Under the pieces are notes generated by a model. That model was not told the DNA's origin and ran no database searches. It was given only the letters and a program-made list of their open reading frames with translations. From Corynebacterium lowii (GTDB lineage Bacteria > Actinomycetota > Actinomycetes > Mycobacteriales > Mycobacteriaceae), in contig NZ_LKEV01000006.1 in the NCBI RefSeq assembly GCF_001412085.1, positions 124,001-188,000 of the forward strand: a stretch of DNA of 64,000 bases. The letters run 5' to 3'. This document shows positions 8,642-16,602 of the stretch, in pieces (position 1 is the first letter of the stretch; each line of letters begins with the position of its first letter). Made by a program: the position numbers and the translations under genes.

Positions 8642-9577
8642 TTAAGAGAAGGCCGCGCTGCTCCACCCGAGCATCTGGCCGAAGGTATCCCACCCCAAGA
8701 TGGCGTCCGCCGAGAGCGCCACGAAGAGCACCGCCAGATAGTTATTGGAGAGGATAAAGAGCTTCAACGGCTTAACCTTCTCTCCCTTGCGTACGCCCTG
8801 GTGCAGCTGAGTGGCCATAGCCAGGAATACCGCACCAGAGACCACCGCGCCGATCAGGTAGATCCACGAGGCCGCGGGCACCAGCAGCAGGGATACCCCC
8901 ACGGTGATCCAGCTGTACCAGAGGATCTGGCGGGTAACCTCCACGGGCGTGCGTACCACCGGCAGCATTGGCACGCCGGCGCGCTCATAATCGTCCCGGT
9001 ACTTCATCGCCAGAGCCCAGGTGTGCGGGGGCGTCCAGAAGAAGATGATGAGCCACAGCACCAGGGCCTGCCACCAGCCCCACAGGGAGGCGTCGGGAGT
9101 GTTATCGGTGATAACGGCCCAGCCCACCACCACCGGCATGCAGCCTGCCGCGCCGCCCCACACGATGTTCATGTGCGTGCGCCGCTTGAGGTATTTGGTG
9201 TACACCACGATGTAGAACCAGATGGTAAACATCACGAATACCGCCGCGAGCAGGGAGCCGCAGAGCAGCCAGAGCCAGAAGAAACTCACCACGGTGAGTG
9301 TCCAGGCAAAGATGGTGGCATCGCGGTTGGATACTGTGTGCCGCACGAGCGGCCGGGCGCGGGTGCGGCCCATTTTCTGGTCGATGTCGGAATCGGCCAC
9401 CATGTTGAAGGTATTGGCCGCCGCCGCGCCCATCCAGCCACCAATGAGGGTGAGCAGGATGAGCACGATGTTGTTTTCACCACGATCGGCCTGGAGCATC
9501 GCGGGGATGGTGGCCACGAGGAGCAGTTCAATCACTCGTGGCTTCGTCAACGCGATGTACGCCTTGATCGTGTTCAA
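8642..9577 (-). CDS. ctaB: protoheme IX farnesyltransferase (heme O synthase) CtaB
   Basis: Integral membrane UbiA-family prenyltransferase that converts heme B to heme O, the substrate of CtaA. The first aspartate-rich motif [12 protein letters not shown] followed by RTRARPL and the second acidic loop with [14 protein letters not shown] are clear; about nine hydrophobic helices. A longer frame begins at TTG 9595, but TTG at 9577 (giving [15 protein letters not shown]) sits 8 bases after GGAGG and matches the usual N-terminus, so 311 residues is preferred. It faces qor convergently with a 12-base gap, and an interrupted GCGGCTT/AAGGCCGC hairpin (8632-8656) spans the junction. Confidence 0.95.
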   Translation of the reverse strand: MNTIKAYIALTKPRVIELLLVATIPAMLQADRGENNIVLILLTLIGGWMGAAAANTFNMVADSDIDQKMGRTRARPLVRHTVSNRDATIFAWTLTVVSFFWLWLLCGSLLAAVFVMFTIWFYIVVYTKYLKRRTHMNIVWGGAAGCMPVVVGWAVITDNTPDASLWGWWQALVLWLIIFFWTPPHTWALAMKYRDDYERAGVPMLPVVRTPVEVTRQILWYSWITVGVSLLLVPAASWIYLIGAVVSGAVFLAMATQLHQGVRKGEKVKPLKLFILSNNYLAVLFVALSADAILGWDTFGQMLGWSSAAFS

Positions 9578-9619
9578 GGAAGATTCCTCCAGCAATCTCG
9601 TGGTGTTATCAGTCGCCCC

Positions 9620-9625
9620 ATAATA
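9620..9625 (-). promoter_or_regulatory. candidate -10 box of ctaB
   Basis: TATTAT on the minus strand, 43 bases upstream of the TTG start, matches the sigma-A -10 consensus at five of six positions. The region 17 bases upstream has only a weak -35. The 252-base ctaB-tkt spacer must also hold the tkt promoter on the other strand; no tkt promoter there is convincing. Confidence 0.4.
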
Positions 9626-9829
9626 GTCGGGTCAGGCTACCCGATAGTTCCCGCCGCGAGCATATCTCTCAGCGGATCGCCGGTGGCGCACAATCCCTCT
9701 CACTCTATCGCGCCCACCTACTTTGGTGTACATCGGTGGAGGGGTGGCGGATGCGGCCCTACGAGAGCGAGAAAAACACTAGGGTGGTACTCACACATTT
9801 TGTTGATGCGAACGTGAGGAATAATTACC

Positions 9830-11923
9830 GTGTCTCTTTCCCCGGAATTGCAGGCCCTAACCACTCCCCGGTATCCCGAGGGATGGTCTGAGGTAGATAC
9901 CCAGGCGGTAGATACCGCTCGCGTGCTGGCTGCCGACGCCGTGGAACGCTGCGGCAGCGGGCACCCCGGCACCGCGATGAGCCTGGCTCCCCTGGCCTAC
10001 ACCCTCTACCAGCGCGTACTGCGCCACGATCCCGCCGATCCCACCTGGGTGGGCCGGGATCGCTTTGTTCTTTCGGCCGGGCACTCCTCCCTCACCCAGT
10101 ACATCCAGCTCTACCTGGGCGGCTTTGGCCTGGAATTGGACGATCTCAAGGCGCTGCGCACCTGGGATTCCCTTACCCCCGGTCACCCCGAATACGGCCA
10201 CACCAAGGGAGTGGAAATGACCACCGGCCCGCTGGGCCAGGGTTTGGCCTCCTCGGTGGGCATGGCGATGGCGGCCCGCCGCGAGCGTGGGCTCTTCGAT
10301 CCCGAGGCTGCCCCCGGAGACTCCCCCTTCGACCACTACATTTACGTGATCGCCTCCGATGGTGACCTGGAAGAGGGCGTGACCGCCGAGGCCAGCTCCC
10401 TGGCTGGCACCCAGCAGCTGGGCAACCTCATCGTGTTCTGGGACGATAACCGCATCTCCATCGAGGACGATACCCAGATCGCCTTCACCGAGGACGTGGT
10501 GGCCCGCTACCGCGCCTACGGCTGGCAGACCCTAGAAATCGAGGGTGGCGAGGATGTGGCCGCCCTTGAGGAGGCCGTGGCCCAGGCCAAGGCCGAGACC
10601 TCGCGCCCCACCTTCATTCGCGTGCGCACGGTGATCGGCTACCCCGCGCCCACCCTGGCCAATACCGGCAAGGTGCACGGCGCGGCTCTGGGTGCGGAGG
10701 AGGTGGCCGGGGTCAAGAAGGCCCTCGGCTTTGATCCCGAGGCGCATTTTGCCGTTTCCGAGGAGGTCATTGCCCACACCCGAGCACTGACCGAACGCGG
10801 CGCCCAGACCCACCAGGAATGGCAGCAGAGCTTCGAGCGCTGGGCCGAGGCCAACCCCGAGCGCCATGCCCTCTTTGAGCGCCTGCACGCCGGGGAGTTC
10901 CCCGAGGCCTGGGACGCCGAACTGCCCGCCTGGGAGGCAGACGAGAAGGGCGTGGCCACCCGCAAGGCCTCCGAGGCCGTCCTTCAGGCCCTGGGCGCTA
11001 CCCTGCCGGAGCTGTGGGGTGGCTCGGCCGACCTCGCCGGTTCCAATAACACCGTGATTAAGGGCTCGCCCTCCTTCGGCCCGGAGACGATCTCCACCGG
11101 AGCCTTCCAGGCCGAGCCCTATGGCCGCAACCTGCACTTTGGTATCCGCGAGCACGCGATGGGCTCCATCCTCAACGGCATCGCCCTGCACGGCCCCACC
11201 CGCCCCTACGGCGGTACCTTCCTCATCTTCTCCGATTACATGCGCCCCGCCGTGCGCCTGGCCGCCCTCATGGGCACCAACGTGTATTACGTGTGGACCC
11301 ACGATTCCATCGGTCTGGGCGAGGATGGCCCCACCCACCAGCCGGTAGAAACCCTGGCCGCCCTGCGCGCCATTCCCAACCTCGCGGTGCTGCGCCCGGC
11401 CGACGCCAACGAGACGGCCGCCGCCTGGCGCGCCGCGCTGCTCAACGAGCAGAACGGCCCCAAGGCCTTCGCCCTTACTCGCCAGAATGTACCCGTGCTG
11501 GAAGGCACCAAGGATCGTGCCACCGAGGTCGTGGCGCGTGGCGGCTACGTGCTGGTGAAGGGCTCCAAGGCCACCCCGGACGTCATTCTCATGGGCTCGG
11601 GCTCCGAGGTGCAGCTCGCCGTGGAGGCCGCCCAGCAGCTAGAGGAGCAGGGAATCGCCGCCCGCGTGGTGTCCATGCCCAGCCTGGATTGGTTCTCCCA
11701 GCAGGATCAGGCCTATATCGACGAGGTGCTTCCCCCGGAGGTCAGCGCGAGGGTATCCGTGGAAGCCGGAATCGCTATGCCGTGGTACCGCTTCCTGGGT
11801 ACCCAGGGCCGCGCGGTATCCCTAGAGCACTTCGGTGCCTCGGCGGACTATCAGCGCCTTTACCAGGAGTTCGGCATCACCGCGGAGGCCGTGGTGGCCG
11901 CCGCCAAGGAATCCCTCGCCTAA
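9830..11923 (+). CDS. tkt: transketolase
   Basis: Thiamine-diphosphate enzyme that moves two-carbon units in the non-oxidative pentose phosphate pathway. The 697-residue protein has CGSGHPGTAMSLAP, the ThDP/Mg motif SDGDLEEG with the downstream DDN (about residues 174-205), GSADLAGSNNT, FGIREHAMGSI, DSIGLGEDGPTHQP and the C-terminal SVEAGIAMPWYRFLG. GTG 9830 is preceded by GAGG 10 bases upstream. It is the first gene of the operon tkt-tal-zwf-opcA-pgl, 38 bases before tal. Identity is beyond doubt. Confidence 0.98.
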   Translation: MSLSPELQALTTPRYPEGWSEVDTQAVDTARVLAADAVERCGSGHPGTAMSLAPLAYTLYQRVLRHDPADPTWVGRDRFVLSAGHSSLTQYIQLYLGGFGLELDDLKALRTWDSLTPGHPEYGHTKGVEMTTGPLGQGLASSVGMAMAARRERGLFDPEAAPGDSPFDHYIYVIASDGDLEEGVTAEASSLAGTQQLGNLIVFWDDNRISIEDDTQIAFTEDVVARYRAYGWQTLEIEGGEDVAALEEAVAQAKAETSRPTFIRVRTVIGYPAPTLANTGKVHGAALGAEEVAGVKKALGFDPEAHFAVSEEVIAHTRALTERGAQTHQEWQQSFERWAEANPERHALFERLHAGEFPEAWDAELPAWEADEKGVATRKASEAVLQALGATLPELWGGSADLAGSNNTVIKGSPSFGPETISTGAFQAEPYGRNLHFGIREHAMGSILNGIALHGPTRPYGGTFLIFSDYMRPAVRLAALMGTNVYYVWTHDSIGLGEDGPTHQPVETLAALRAIPNLAVLRPADANETAAAWRAALLNEQNGPKAFALTRQNVPVLEGTKDRATEVVARGGYVLVKGSKATPDVILMGSGSEVQLAVEAAQQLEEQGIAARVVSMPSLDWFSQQDQAYIDEVLPPEVSARVSVEAGIAMPWYRFLGTQGRAVSLEHFGASADYQRLYQEFGITAEAVVAAAKESLA

Positions 11924-11961
11924 GCCGCGCGTATTGACCGCGTATTGAAGGAGCACAGCAG

Positions 11962-13044
11962 ATGAGCAACAGCATTGAAAAACTCGCCGCCCTGGGCACG
12001 ATGACCTGGTTGGACGATCTCTCCCGGGAGCGCATTACCTCGGGCAACCTCGCGGAGATGATAAACGCGGCGTCGATAGCCGGTGTGACCACCAACCCTG
12101 CAATCTTTGCCGCCGCGATGTCCAAGGGCACCGCCTACGATGAGCAGATCGCCAGCCTGCGCGAGGACGGAGTCAGCGCCGATACCGCCGTGTACGCAAT
12201 GAGCATCGACGATGTGCGCGCAGCCTGCGATATTTTTGCCGAGGTATTCCGCGCCACTGAGGGCCGCGATGGGCGCGTGTCCATCGAGGTGGACCCGCGC
12301 ATCTCCGAAGACGCCCAGGCCACCCTGGAACAGGCCCGCGAGCTGTGGCAGAAGGTGGATCGCCCCAATGCAATGATTAAGATTCCGGCCACGGAGGGCT
12401 CCCTGCCCGCCATTGCCGACGCCCTGGCCGAGGGCATCAGCGTGAACGTCACCCTCATCTTCTCCGTGGAGCGCTACCGCCGCGTGATTGAGGCCTATAA
12501 GGACGGTATTCGCCGCGCGGAGCAGGCGGGCCACGATGTCTCGCAGATTTTCTCCGTGGCCTCCTTCTTTGTTTCCCGCATGGATACCGAGGTGGACAAG
12601 CGCCTAGAGGCCCTGGGTACCGAGGAAGCCCTGGCGCTGCGTGGAAAGGCAGGCGTGGCCAATGCCCGCCGCGCCTACGCCCTATTCCGCCAGGAGTTCG
12701 AGGGGGCGGACCTGCCCGCCGGTGCCACGGTGCAACGCCCCCTGTGGGCCTCCACCGGAGTGAAGAACCCTGCCTACTCCGCCACGCTCTACGTCACGGA
12801 GCTGGCCGGACCGGACACAGTGAACACCATGCCCCAGGCCACCATCGACGCCGTGCTCAGCGCCGATGATCTGCGCGGAGATACCCTGACGGGCACGTTG
12901 GACGAGGCTGAGGAGACCTTTGCCGCCTTGGAGAAGGTGGGCATTGACCTCAACGATGTCTTTGCGGTGTTGGAAAAGGAAGGCGTGGACAAGTTCGTCA
13001 CCGCCTGGGAGGAACTGCTGGCCTCCATGAGTCAGCGGCTTTAA
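11962..13044 (+). CDS. tal: transaldolase
   Basis: Transfers dihydroxyacetone units between sugar phosphates, linking the pentose phosphate pathway to glycolysis. The 360-residue length and TTNPAIFAAAMSKG near residue 34 mark the long transaldolase class of Actinobacteria and plants. The Schiff-base lysine lies in MIKIPATEG (about residue 140), followed by ISVNVTLIFSVERY and ASFFVSRMDTEVD. ATG 11962 has AAGGAG 8 bases upstream. It is followed by an 88-base spacer with a strong hairpin before zwf. Confidence 0.97.
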   Translation: MSNSIEKLAALGTMTWLDDLSRERITSGNLAEMINAASIAGVTTNPAIFAAAMSKGTAYDEQIASLREDGVSADTAVYAMSIDDVRAACDIFAEVFRATEGRDGRVSIEVDPRISEDAQATLEQARELWQKVDRPNAMIKIPATEGSLPAIADALAEGISVNVTLIFSVERYRRVIEAYKDGIRRAEQAGHDVSQIFSVASFFVSRMDTEVDKRLEALGTEEALALRGKAGVANARRAYALFRQEFEGADLPAGATVQRPLWASTGVKNPAYSATLYVTELAGPDTVNTMPQATIDAVLSADDLRGDTLTGTLDEAEETFAALEKVGIDLNDVFAVLEKEGVDKFVTAWEELLASMSQRL

Positions 13045-13064
13045 GCGCCCCATCGGGGACGTTA

Positions 13065-13101
13065 AGCCGGGGCCGCGATTACTATGATCGCAGCCCCGGC
13101 T
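13065..13101 (+). other. intra-operon hairpin between tal and zwf, with a -10-like box in its loop region
   Basis: AGCCGGGGC-C-GCGAT (13065-13079) pairs with ATCGC-A-GCCCCGGCT (13087-13101): 14 of 15 positions pair with one C-A mismatch, loop of seven bases. No U-run follows, so it is not a classical terminator; it may cause partial termination, RNA processing or mRNA protection. TATGAT (13083-13088), a five-of-six match to the -10 consensus, overlaps the loop and the right arm and could be a zwf promoter, though no good -35 is visible. Confidence 0.6.
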
Positions 13102-13132
13102 AGTGCTCTTAATTGTGCGAAAGGGAGAAAAC

Positions 13133-14650
13133 GTGACCAACCCGCTCCGCGACCCGCGAGATAAGCGATTGCCCCTCATAGCGGGGCCCTCGGGCATGGT
13201 GATCTTCGGCGTCACCGGAGACCTCGCCCGCAAGAAGCTCTTGCCCGCCATCTATGACCTTGCCAATAGGGGGCTTCTCCCCGCTGGTTTTACCCTCGTG
13301 GGCTATGGCCGCCGACAGTGGAGCAAGGAGGACTTTGAAGAGTACGTCCTCGCCGCGGTTAAGGAGAAGGCCCGCACCGAGTTCCACGAGAACGTGTGGC
13401 GCCGCCTGGCCGAGGGCATGCACTTTGTCACCGGCGACTTTGACGATGACGCCGCCTTTGATCGCCTGGCGGAAACCCTGGCGCAGATGGATCGCACCCG
13501 CGGCACCGCGGGTAACTGGGCGCTGTATCTTTCCGTGCCCCCGGATTTCTTCTCCACGGTGTGCCACCAGCTAGAGCGCAGCGGGGTGGCCGAGGCTCCC
13601 GAACACTCCTGGCGGCGCGTGATTATTGAAAAGCCCTTTGGCCACGATCAAGAATCCGCCGAGGAGCTAAACAGGGTGGTCAATGCGGTGTTCCCGGAAT
13701 CCTCCGTGTTCCGCATCGACCACTACCTTGGCAAGGAAACGGTGCAGAACATCATGGCGCTGCGCTTTGCCAATCAGCTCTTTGAGCCTTTCTGGAACGC
13801 CCACTACATCGACCACGTGCAGATCACGATGGCCGAGGATATTGGCGTGGGCGGCCGGGCCGGGTACTACGACACGATTGGTGCCGCCCGGGACGTTATT
13901 CAAAACCACCTCATTCAGCTTCTTGCGCTGGTGGCTATGGAGGAACCCATCTCCTTTTCTCCCCAGCAGTTGCGGGCGGAAAAGATCAAGGTGCTGCGTT
14001 CCACCAAGCCCGTCTATCCCCTGGAAGAGACCACCGCGCGCGGCCAGTACACCGCCGGATGGCAGGGCTCCACGCACGTCAAGGGCCTGCGCGAGGAGGA
14101 GGGCTTTGATCCCGAGTCCACCACGGAGACCTATGCCGCCTGCACCCTAGAGATCGCCTCGCGCCGCTGGGCGGGCGTGCCCTTCTACCTGCGCACGGGC
14201 AAGCGCCTGGGGCGCCGGGTCACCGAGATCGCCCTGGTGTTCAAGTCCACCCCCCACCAGCTCTTTGGCGATCAGGGCTCCAACCCCCTGGAACAAAACG
14301 CCGTGGTGATCCGTATTCAGCCCGATGAGGGCGTGCTCATGCGCTTTGGCTCCAAGGTTCCCGGCTCCGCGATGGAGGTGCGCGATGTGAACATGGACTT
14401 CTCCTATGCAGAGGCCTTCACCGAGGAATCCCCCGAGGCCTACGAGCGCCTGATCCTCGACGCGCTGCGCGACGAGTCCAGCCTCTTCCCCACCAACTCC
14501 GAGGTGGAATTGAGCTGGAAGATCCTTGACCCGGTGCTCAATCACTGGGCGGCCTCCGGGCACCCCGATGACTACAAGGCCGGGACGTGGGGGCCGGAAT
14601 CGGCCGATCATATGCTCACCCGAACCGGGCGCGCCTGGCGGCGGCCCTAG
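13133..14650 (+). CDS. zwf: glucose-6-phosphate 1-dehydrogenase
   Basis: Oxidises glucose 6-phosphate to 6-phosphogluconolactone with NADP+, the entry step of the pentose phosphate pathway. The nucleotide motif GVTGDLARKK is near residue 27, the substrate and catalytic motif RIDHYLGKE near 194, and VPFYLRTGKRL near 350. GTG 13133 is preceded by AAGGGAG with 5 bases spacing; a longer frame from 13103 lacks a ribosome site, so 505 residues is preferred. opcA follows 15 bases later and its product is a known activator partner of this enzyme in corynebacteria. Confidence 0.97.
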   Translation: MTNPLRDPRDKRLPLIAGPSGMVIFGVTGDLARKKLLPAIYDLANRGLLPAGFTLVGYGRRQWSKEDFEEYVLAAVKEKARTEFHENVWRRLAEGMHFVTGDFDDDAAFDRLAETLAQMDRTRGTAGNWALYLSVPPDFFSTVCHQLERSGVAEAPEHSWRRVIIEKPFGHDQESAEELNRVVNAVFPESSVFRIDHYLGKETVQNIMALRFANQLFEPFWNAHYIDHVQITMAEDIGVGGRAGYYDTIGAARDVIQNHLIQLLALVAMEEPISFSPQQLRAEKIKVLRSTKPVYPLEETTARGQYTAGWQGSTHVKGLREEEGFDPESTTETYAACTLEIASRRWAGVPFYLRTGKRLGRRVTEIALVFKSTPHQLFGDQGSNPLEQNAVVIRIQPDEGVLMRFGSKVPGSAMEVRDVNMDFSYAEAFTEESPEAYERLILDALRDESSLFPTNSEVELSWKILDPVLNHWAASGHPDDYKAGTWGPESADHMLTRTGRAWRRP

Positions 14651-14665
14651 AGAAAGGCGCAGGAC

Positions 14666-15577
14666 GTGATAATCGACCTTCCCAATACCACCACCCGCGA
14701 TATTGCCGCCTCCCTCCAACACATTCACGAGACGACGGCGCAAACCACCGGGCGCGTGCTCACCCTCATCGTCATGGCCGGGCGCGGCGACGATCTCCCC
14801 GAGATTATCCACGCAACCACCGATGCCTCCTGGGAGCACCCCTCCCGCGTGCTCGTGCTTATCGACGGCGGCTCGGCCCCTACCGCAGGGGTGGACGCGG
14901 AAATACGGGTGGGTGGCACGGTGGGAGCCAGCGAGTTCGTCATCATGACGCTGCGCGGCGAGGTGGCGGCCCACGCCAATGCCGTGGTTACTCCCCTCCT
15001 CCTGCCGGATACCCCCATCGTGGTGTGGTGGCCCTCGGAGGCCCCGGAGTGCCCCTCCCAGCACCCCGTGGGGCGCCTGGCGCAGCGGCGCATTACCGAC
15101 GCCCCCTTGCGCCCGGAGAGCTATGCCCCTGGGGATTCCGACCTAGCCTGGGCGCGCATCACTCAATGGCGCGGAATCGTCGCCTCCTCGTTGGATTCCT
15201 ACCCGCAGGAGGAGGTCAGCGCCGTGGAGATTAAGGGGCCAAAGCACAGCCCCAGCATTGACCTCGCCGCAGGCTGGCTGGCCTGCCGCCTGGGGGTTCC
15301 CGTGCATCGCGGGGTATCCACCCACGAGATTTCCGGTGATCTAGAGCCCTGCGAACTGCGGTTGGAGCGCGTCAGCGGCCCCATCACTATCCATAACCGT
15401 AGCCATTCCACGGTATCGGTGCGCATGCCTCAGCTGCCGGAATCCCTGGTGGCGATGAATCATCGCTCCGTGGCGGACTGCCTGGCCGAGGAACTGCGCC
15501 ACCTGGACCCGGACGTCACCTATGCCGAGGCCTTGGAGGGAATCAGCTCGGTGATCTTTGAGGAGGAAGAAAAATGA
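14666..15577 (+). CDS. opcA: glucose-6-phosphate dehydrogenase assembly protein OpcA
   Basis: OpcA binds Zwf and is needed for full enzyme activity in cyanobacteria and actinobacteria. The 303-residue protein has the family features VLTLIVMAGRGDDLPEII, LPDTPIVVWWPSEAPE, DSDLAWARITQWRG and DLAAGWLACRLGVPVHR. GTG 14666 lies 15 bases after zwf, and the stop overlaps pgl as ATGA. The genetic position between zwf and pgl is the conserved actinobacterial one and fits a protein acting on the zwf product. Confidence 0.95.
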   Translation: MIIDLPNTTTRDIAASLQHIHETTAQTTGRVLTLIVMAGRGDDLPEIIHATTDASWEHPSRVLVLIDGGSAPTAGVDAEIRVGGTVGASEFVIMTLRGEVAAHANAVVTPLLLPDTPIVVWWPSEAPECPSQHPVGRLAQRRITDAPLRPESYAPGDSDLAWARITQWRGIVASSLDSYPQEEVSAVEIKGPKHSPSIDLAAGWLACRLGVPVHRGVSTHEISGDLEPCELRLERVSGPITIHNRSHSTVSVRMPQLPESLVAMNHRSVADCLAEELRHLDPDVTYAEALEGISSVIFEEEEK

Positions 15578-16284
15578 CGGAGATTCGCCGCTACGCAGAC
15601 CTTGATTCCTTGGTGGAGGCCGCCGCCGAGGGGGTAACCACGGTGATTGCCCAGGCACAGCAGCAGGGCGACGGCTTTGCCCGCCTCGTGCTCACCGGGG
15701 GCGGGGCCGGAATCGCGCTGCTGCGCAGCTTGGCCCAGCGCAGTGATATTAACTGGCAGCGCGTGCACGTCTTTTTTGGCGACGAGCGCAACGTGCCGCT
15801 GGATGACCCGGAATCGAATGAGGGCCAGGCCCGGGAGGCACTATTGGATTCCGTGCCCATCCCCGCCGAGCAGATTCACGGCATGGGCCTCGATGGGCAG
15901 ATTCCCCTCGACCAGGCCGCCGAGCGCTACGAGGAGATTCTGCGGCGCTACGCCCCGGAGGGCTTCGACCTCCACCTTTTGGGTATGGGCGGCGAGGGAC
16001 ACATTAACTCCCTCTTCCCCTATTCCGCCGCCACGGCTGAGCGGGAACGCCTCGTGGTGGGGGTGCATGATTCCCCCAAGCCCCCCGCCCAGCGCCTTAC
16101 GTTGACCCTGCCGGCCGTCGGCAAGGCGCAACGGGTGTGGCTGCTGGTGGCCGGTGCCGCCAAGGCCGAGGCCGCCGCGGCAGTGGCGGAAAAGAAAGAC
16201 GCCGCGCTCTGGCCCGCAGCGGGGGCACAGGGCGCGGCGGAGACGGTGATCTTCCTCGATGAAGAGGCCGCCAGGGCGCTCTAG
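15574..16284 (+). CDS. pgl: 6-phosphogluconolactonase
   Basis: Hydrolyses 6-phosphogluconolactone, the product of Zwf, to 6-phosphogluconate. The 236-residue protein belongs to the DevB/SOL family: LVLTGGGAGIALLRSL, VHVFFGDERNVPLDDPESN and FDLHLLGMGGEGHINSLFP are the conserved stretches. It starts by ATGA overlap with opcA and is the last gene of the operon, ending three bases from the convergent secG stop. No clear terminator is visible in that tiny gap. Confidence 0.95.
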   Translation: MTEIRRYADLDSLVEAAAEGVTTVIAQAQQQGDGFARLVLTGGGAGIALLRSLAQRSDINWQRVHVFFGDERNVPLDDPESNEGQAREALLDSVPIPAEQIHGMGLDGQIPLDQAAERYEEILRRYAPEGFDLHLLGMGGEGHINSLFPYSAATAERERLVVGVHDSPKPPAQRLTLTLPAVGKAQRVWLLVAGAAKAEAAAAVAEKKDAALWPAAGAQGAAETVIFLDEEAARAL

Positions 16285-16287
16285 CTT

Positions 16288-16521
16288 TTAAGCGTATGCC
16301 TGGATGAGGTTCAGGGCGATGACGCAGAGAAGCCAAATCAGCATCACTATCACGGTGTAGCGATCGAGGTTCTTCTCCACCACGGTGGAACCCGAAAGGT
16401 TAGACTGCACGCCGCCGCCGAAGAGGCTGGACAGGCCGCCGCCCTTACCCTTGTGCAACAGCACCAGCACCGTCATCAGCACGGCGGAGAGCACGAGGAT
16501 AATCTCAAATGCAAGAACCAT
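16288..16521 (-). CDS. secG: preprotein translocase subunit SecG
   Basis: Small subunit of the SecYEG channel. The 77-residue protein has two hydrophobic helices (about residues 1-20 and 53-73) joined by a loop with KGKGGGLSSLFGGG, the SecG signature. It lies downstream of ppc as in other corynebacteria. ATG 16521 is preceded by AGAAGGAATAAC. It is short but length and motif are normal. Confidence 0.95.
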   Translation of the reverse strand: MVLAFEIILVLSAVLMTVLVLLHKGKGGGLSSLFGGGVQSNLSGSTVVEKNLDRYTVIVMLIWLLCVIALNLIQAYA

Positions 16522-16558
16522 GTTATTCCTTCTAGGGGGATATATCGGGGTGAACTTT

Positions 16559-16582
16559 CCCCACCCTACACCACGGGTGGGG
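16559..16582 (-). other. hairpin in the ppc-secG spacer
   Basis: CCCCACCC (16559-16566) and GGGTGGGG (16575-16582) form an 8-base perfect stem with an 8-base loop between the ppc stop and the secG start. There is no U-run on the minus strand, so it may slow or partly stop transcription, or stabilise the ppc 3' end, rather than end it fully. Confidence 0.45.
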
Positions 16583-16602
16583 AATCTGAGCGAAAGCGCG
16601 CC

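Noticed and set aside
8632-8656. Bidirectional terminator between qor-like gene and ctaB
   Set aside because: The stem has a bulge and lacks U-runs on either strand; only a weak hairpin.
9578-9829. tkt promoter at TAGGGT (9780-9785)
   Set aside because: No -35 element at usual spacing; left unassigned.
9751-9891. 46-codon frame overlapping the tkt start, with GGAGG eight bases before its ATG
   Set aside because: A plausible uORF by ribosome site, but its peptide is unremarkable and it may lie upstream of the true tkt transcription start; no independent support.
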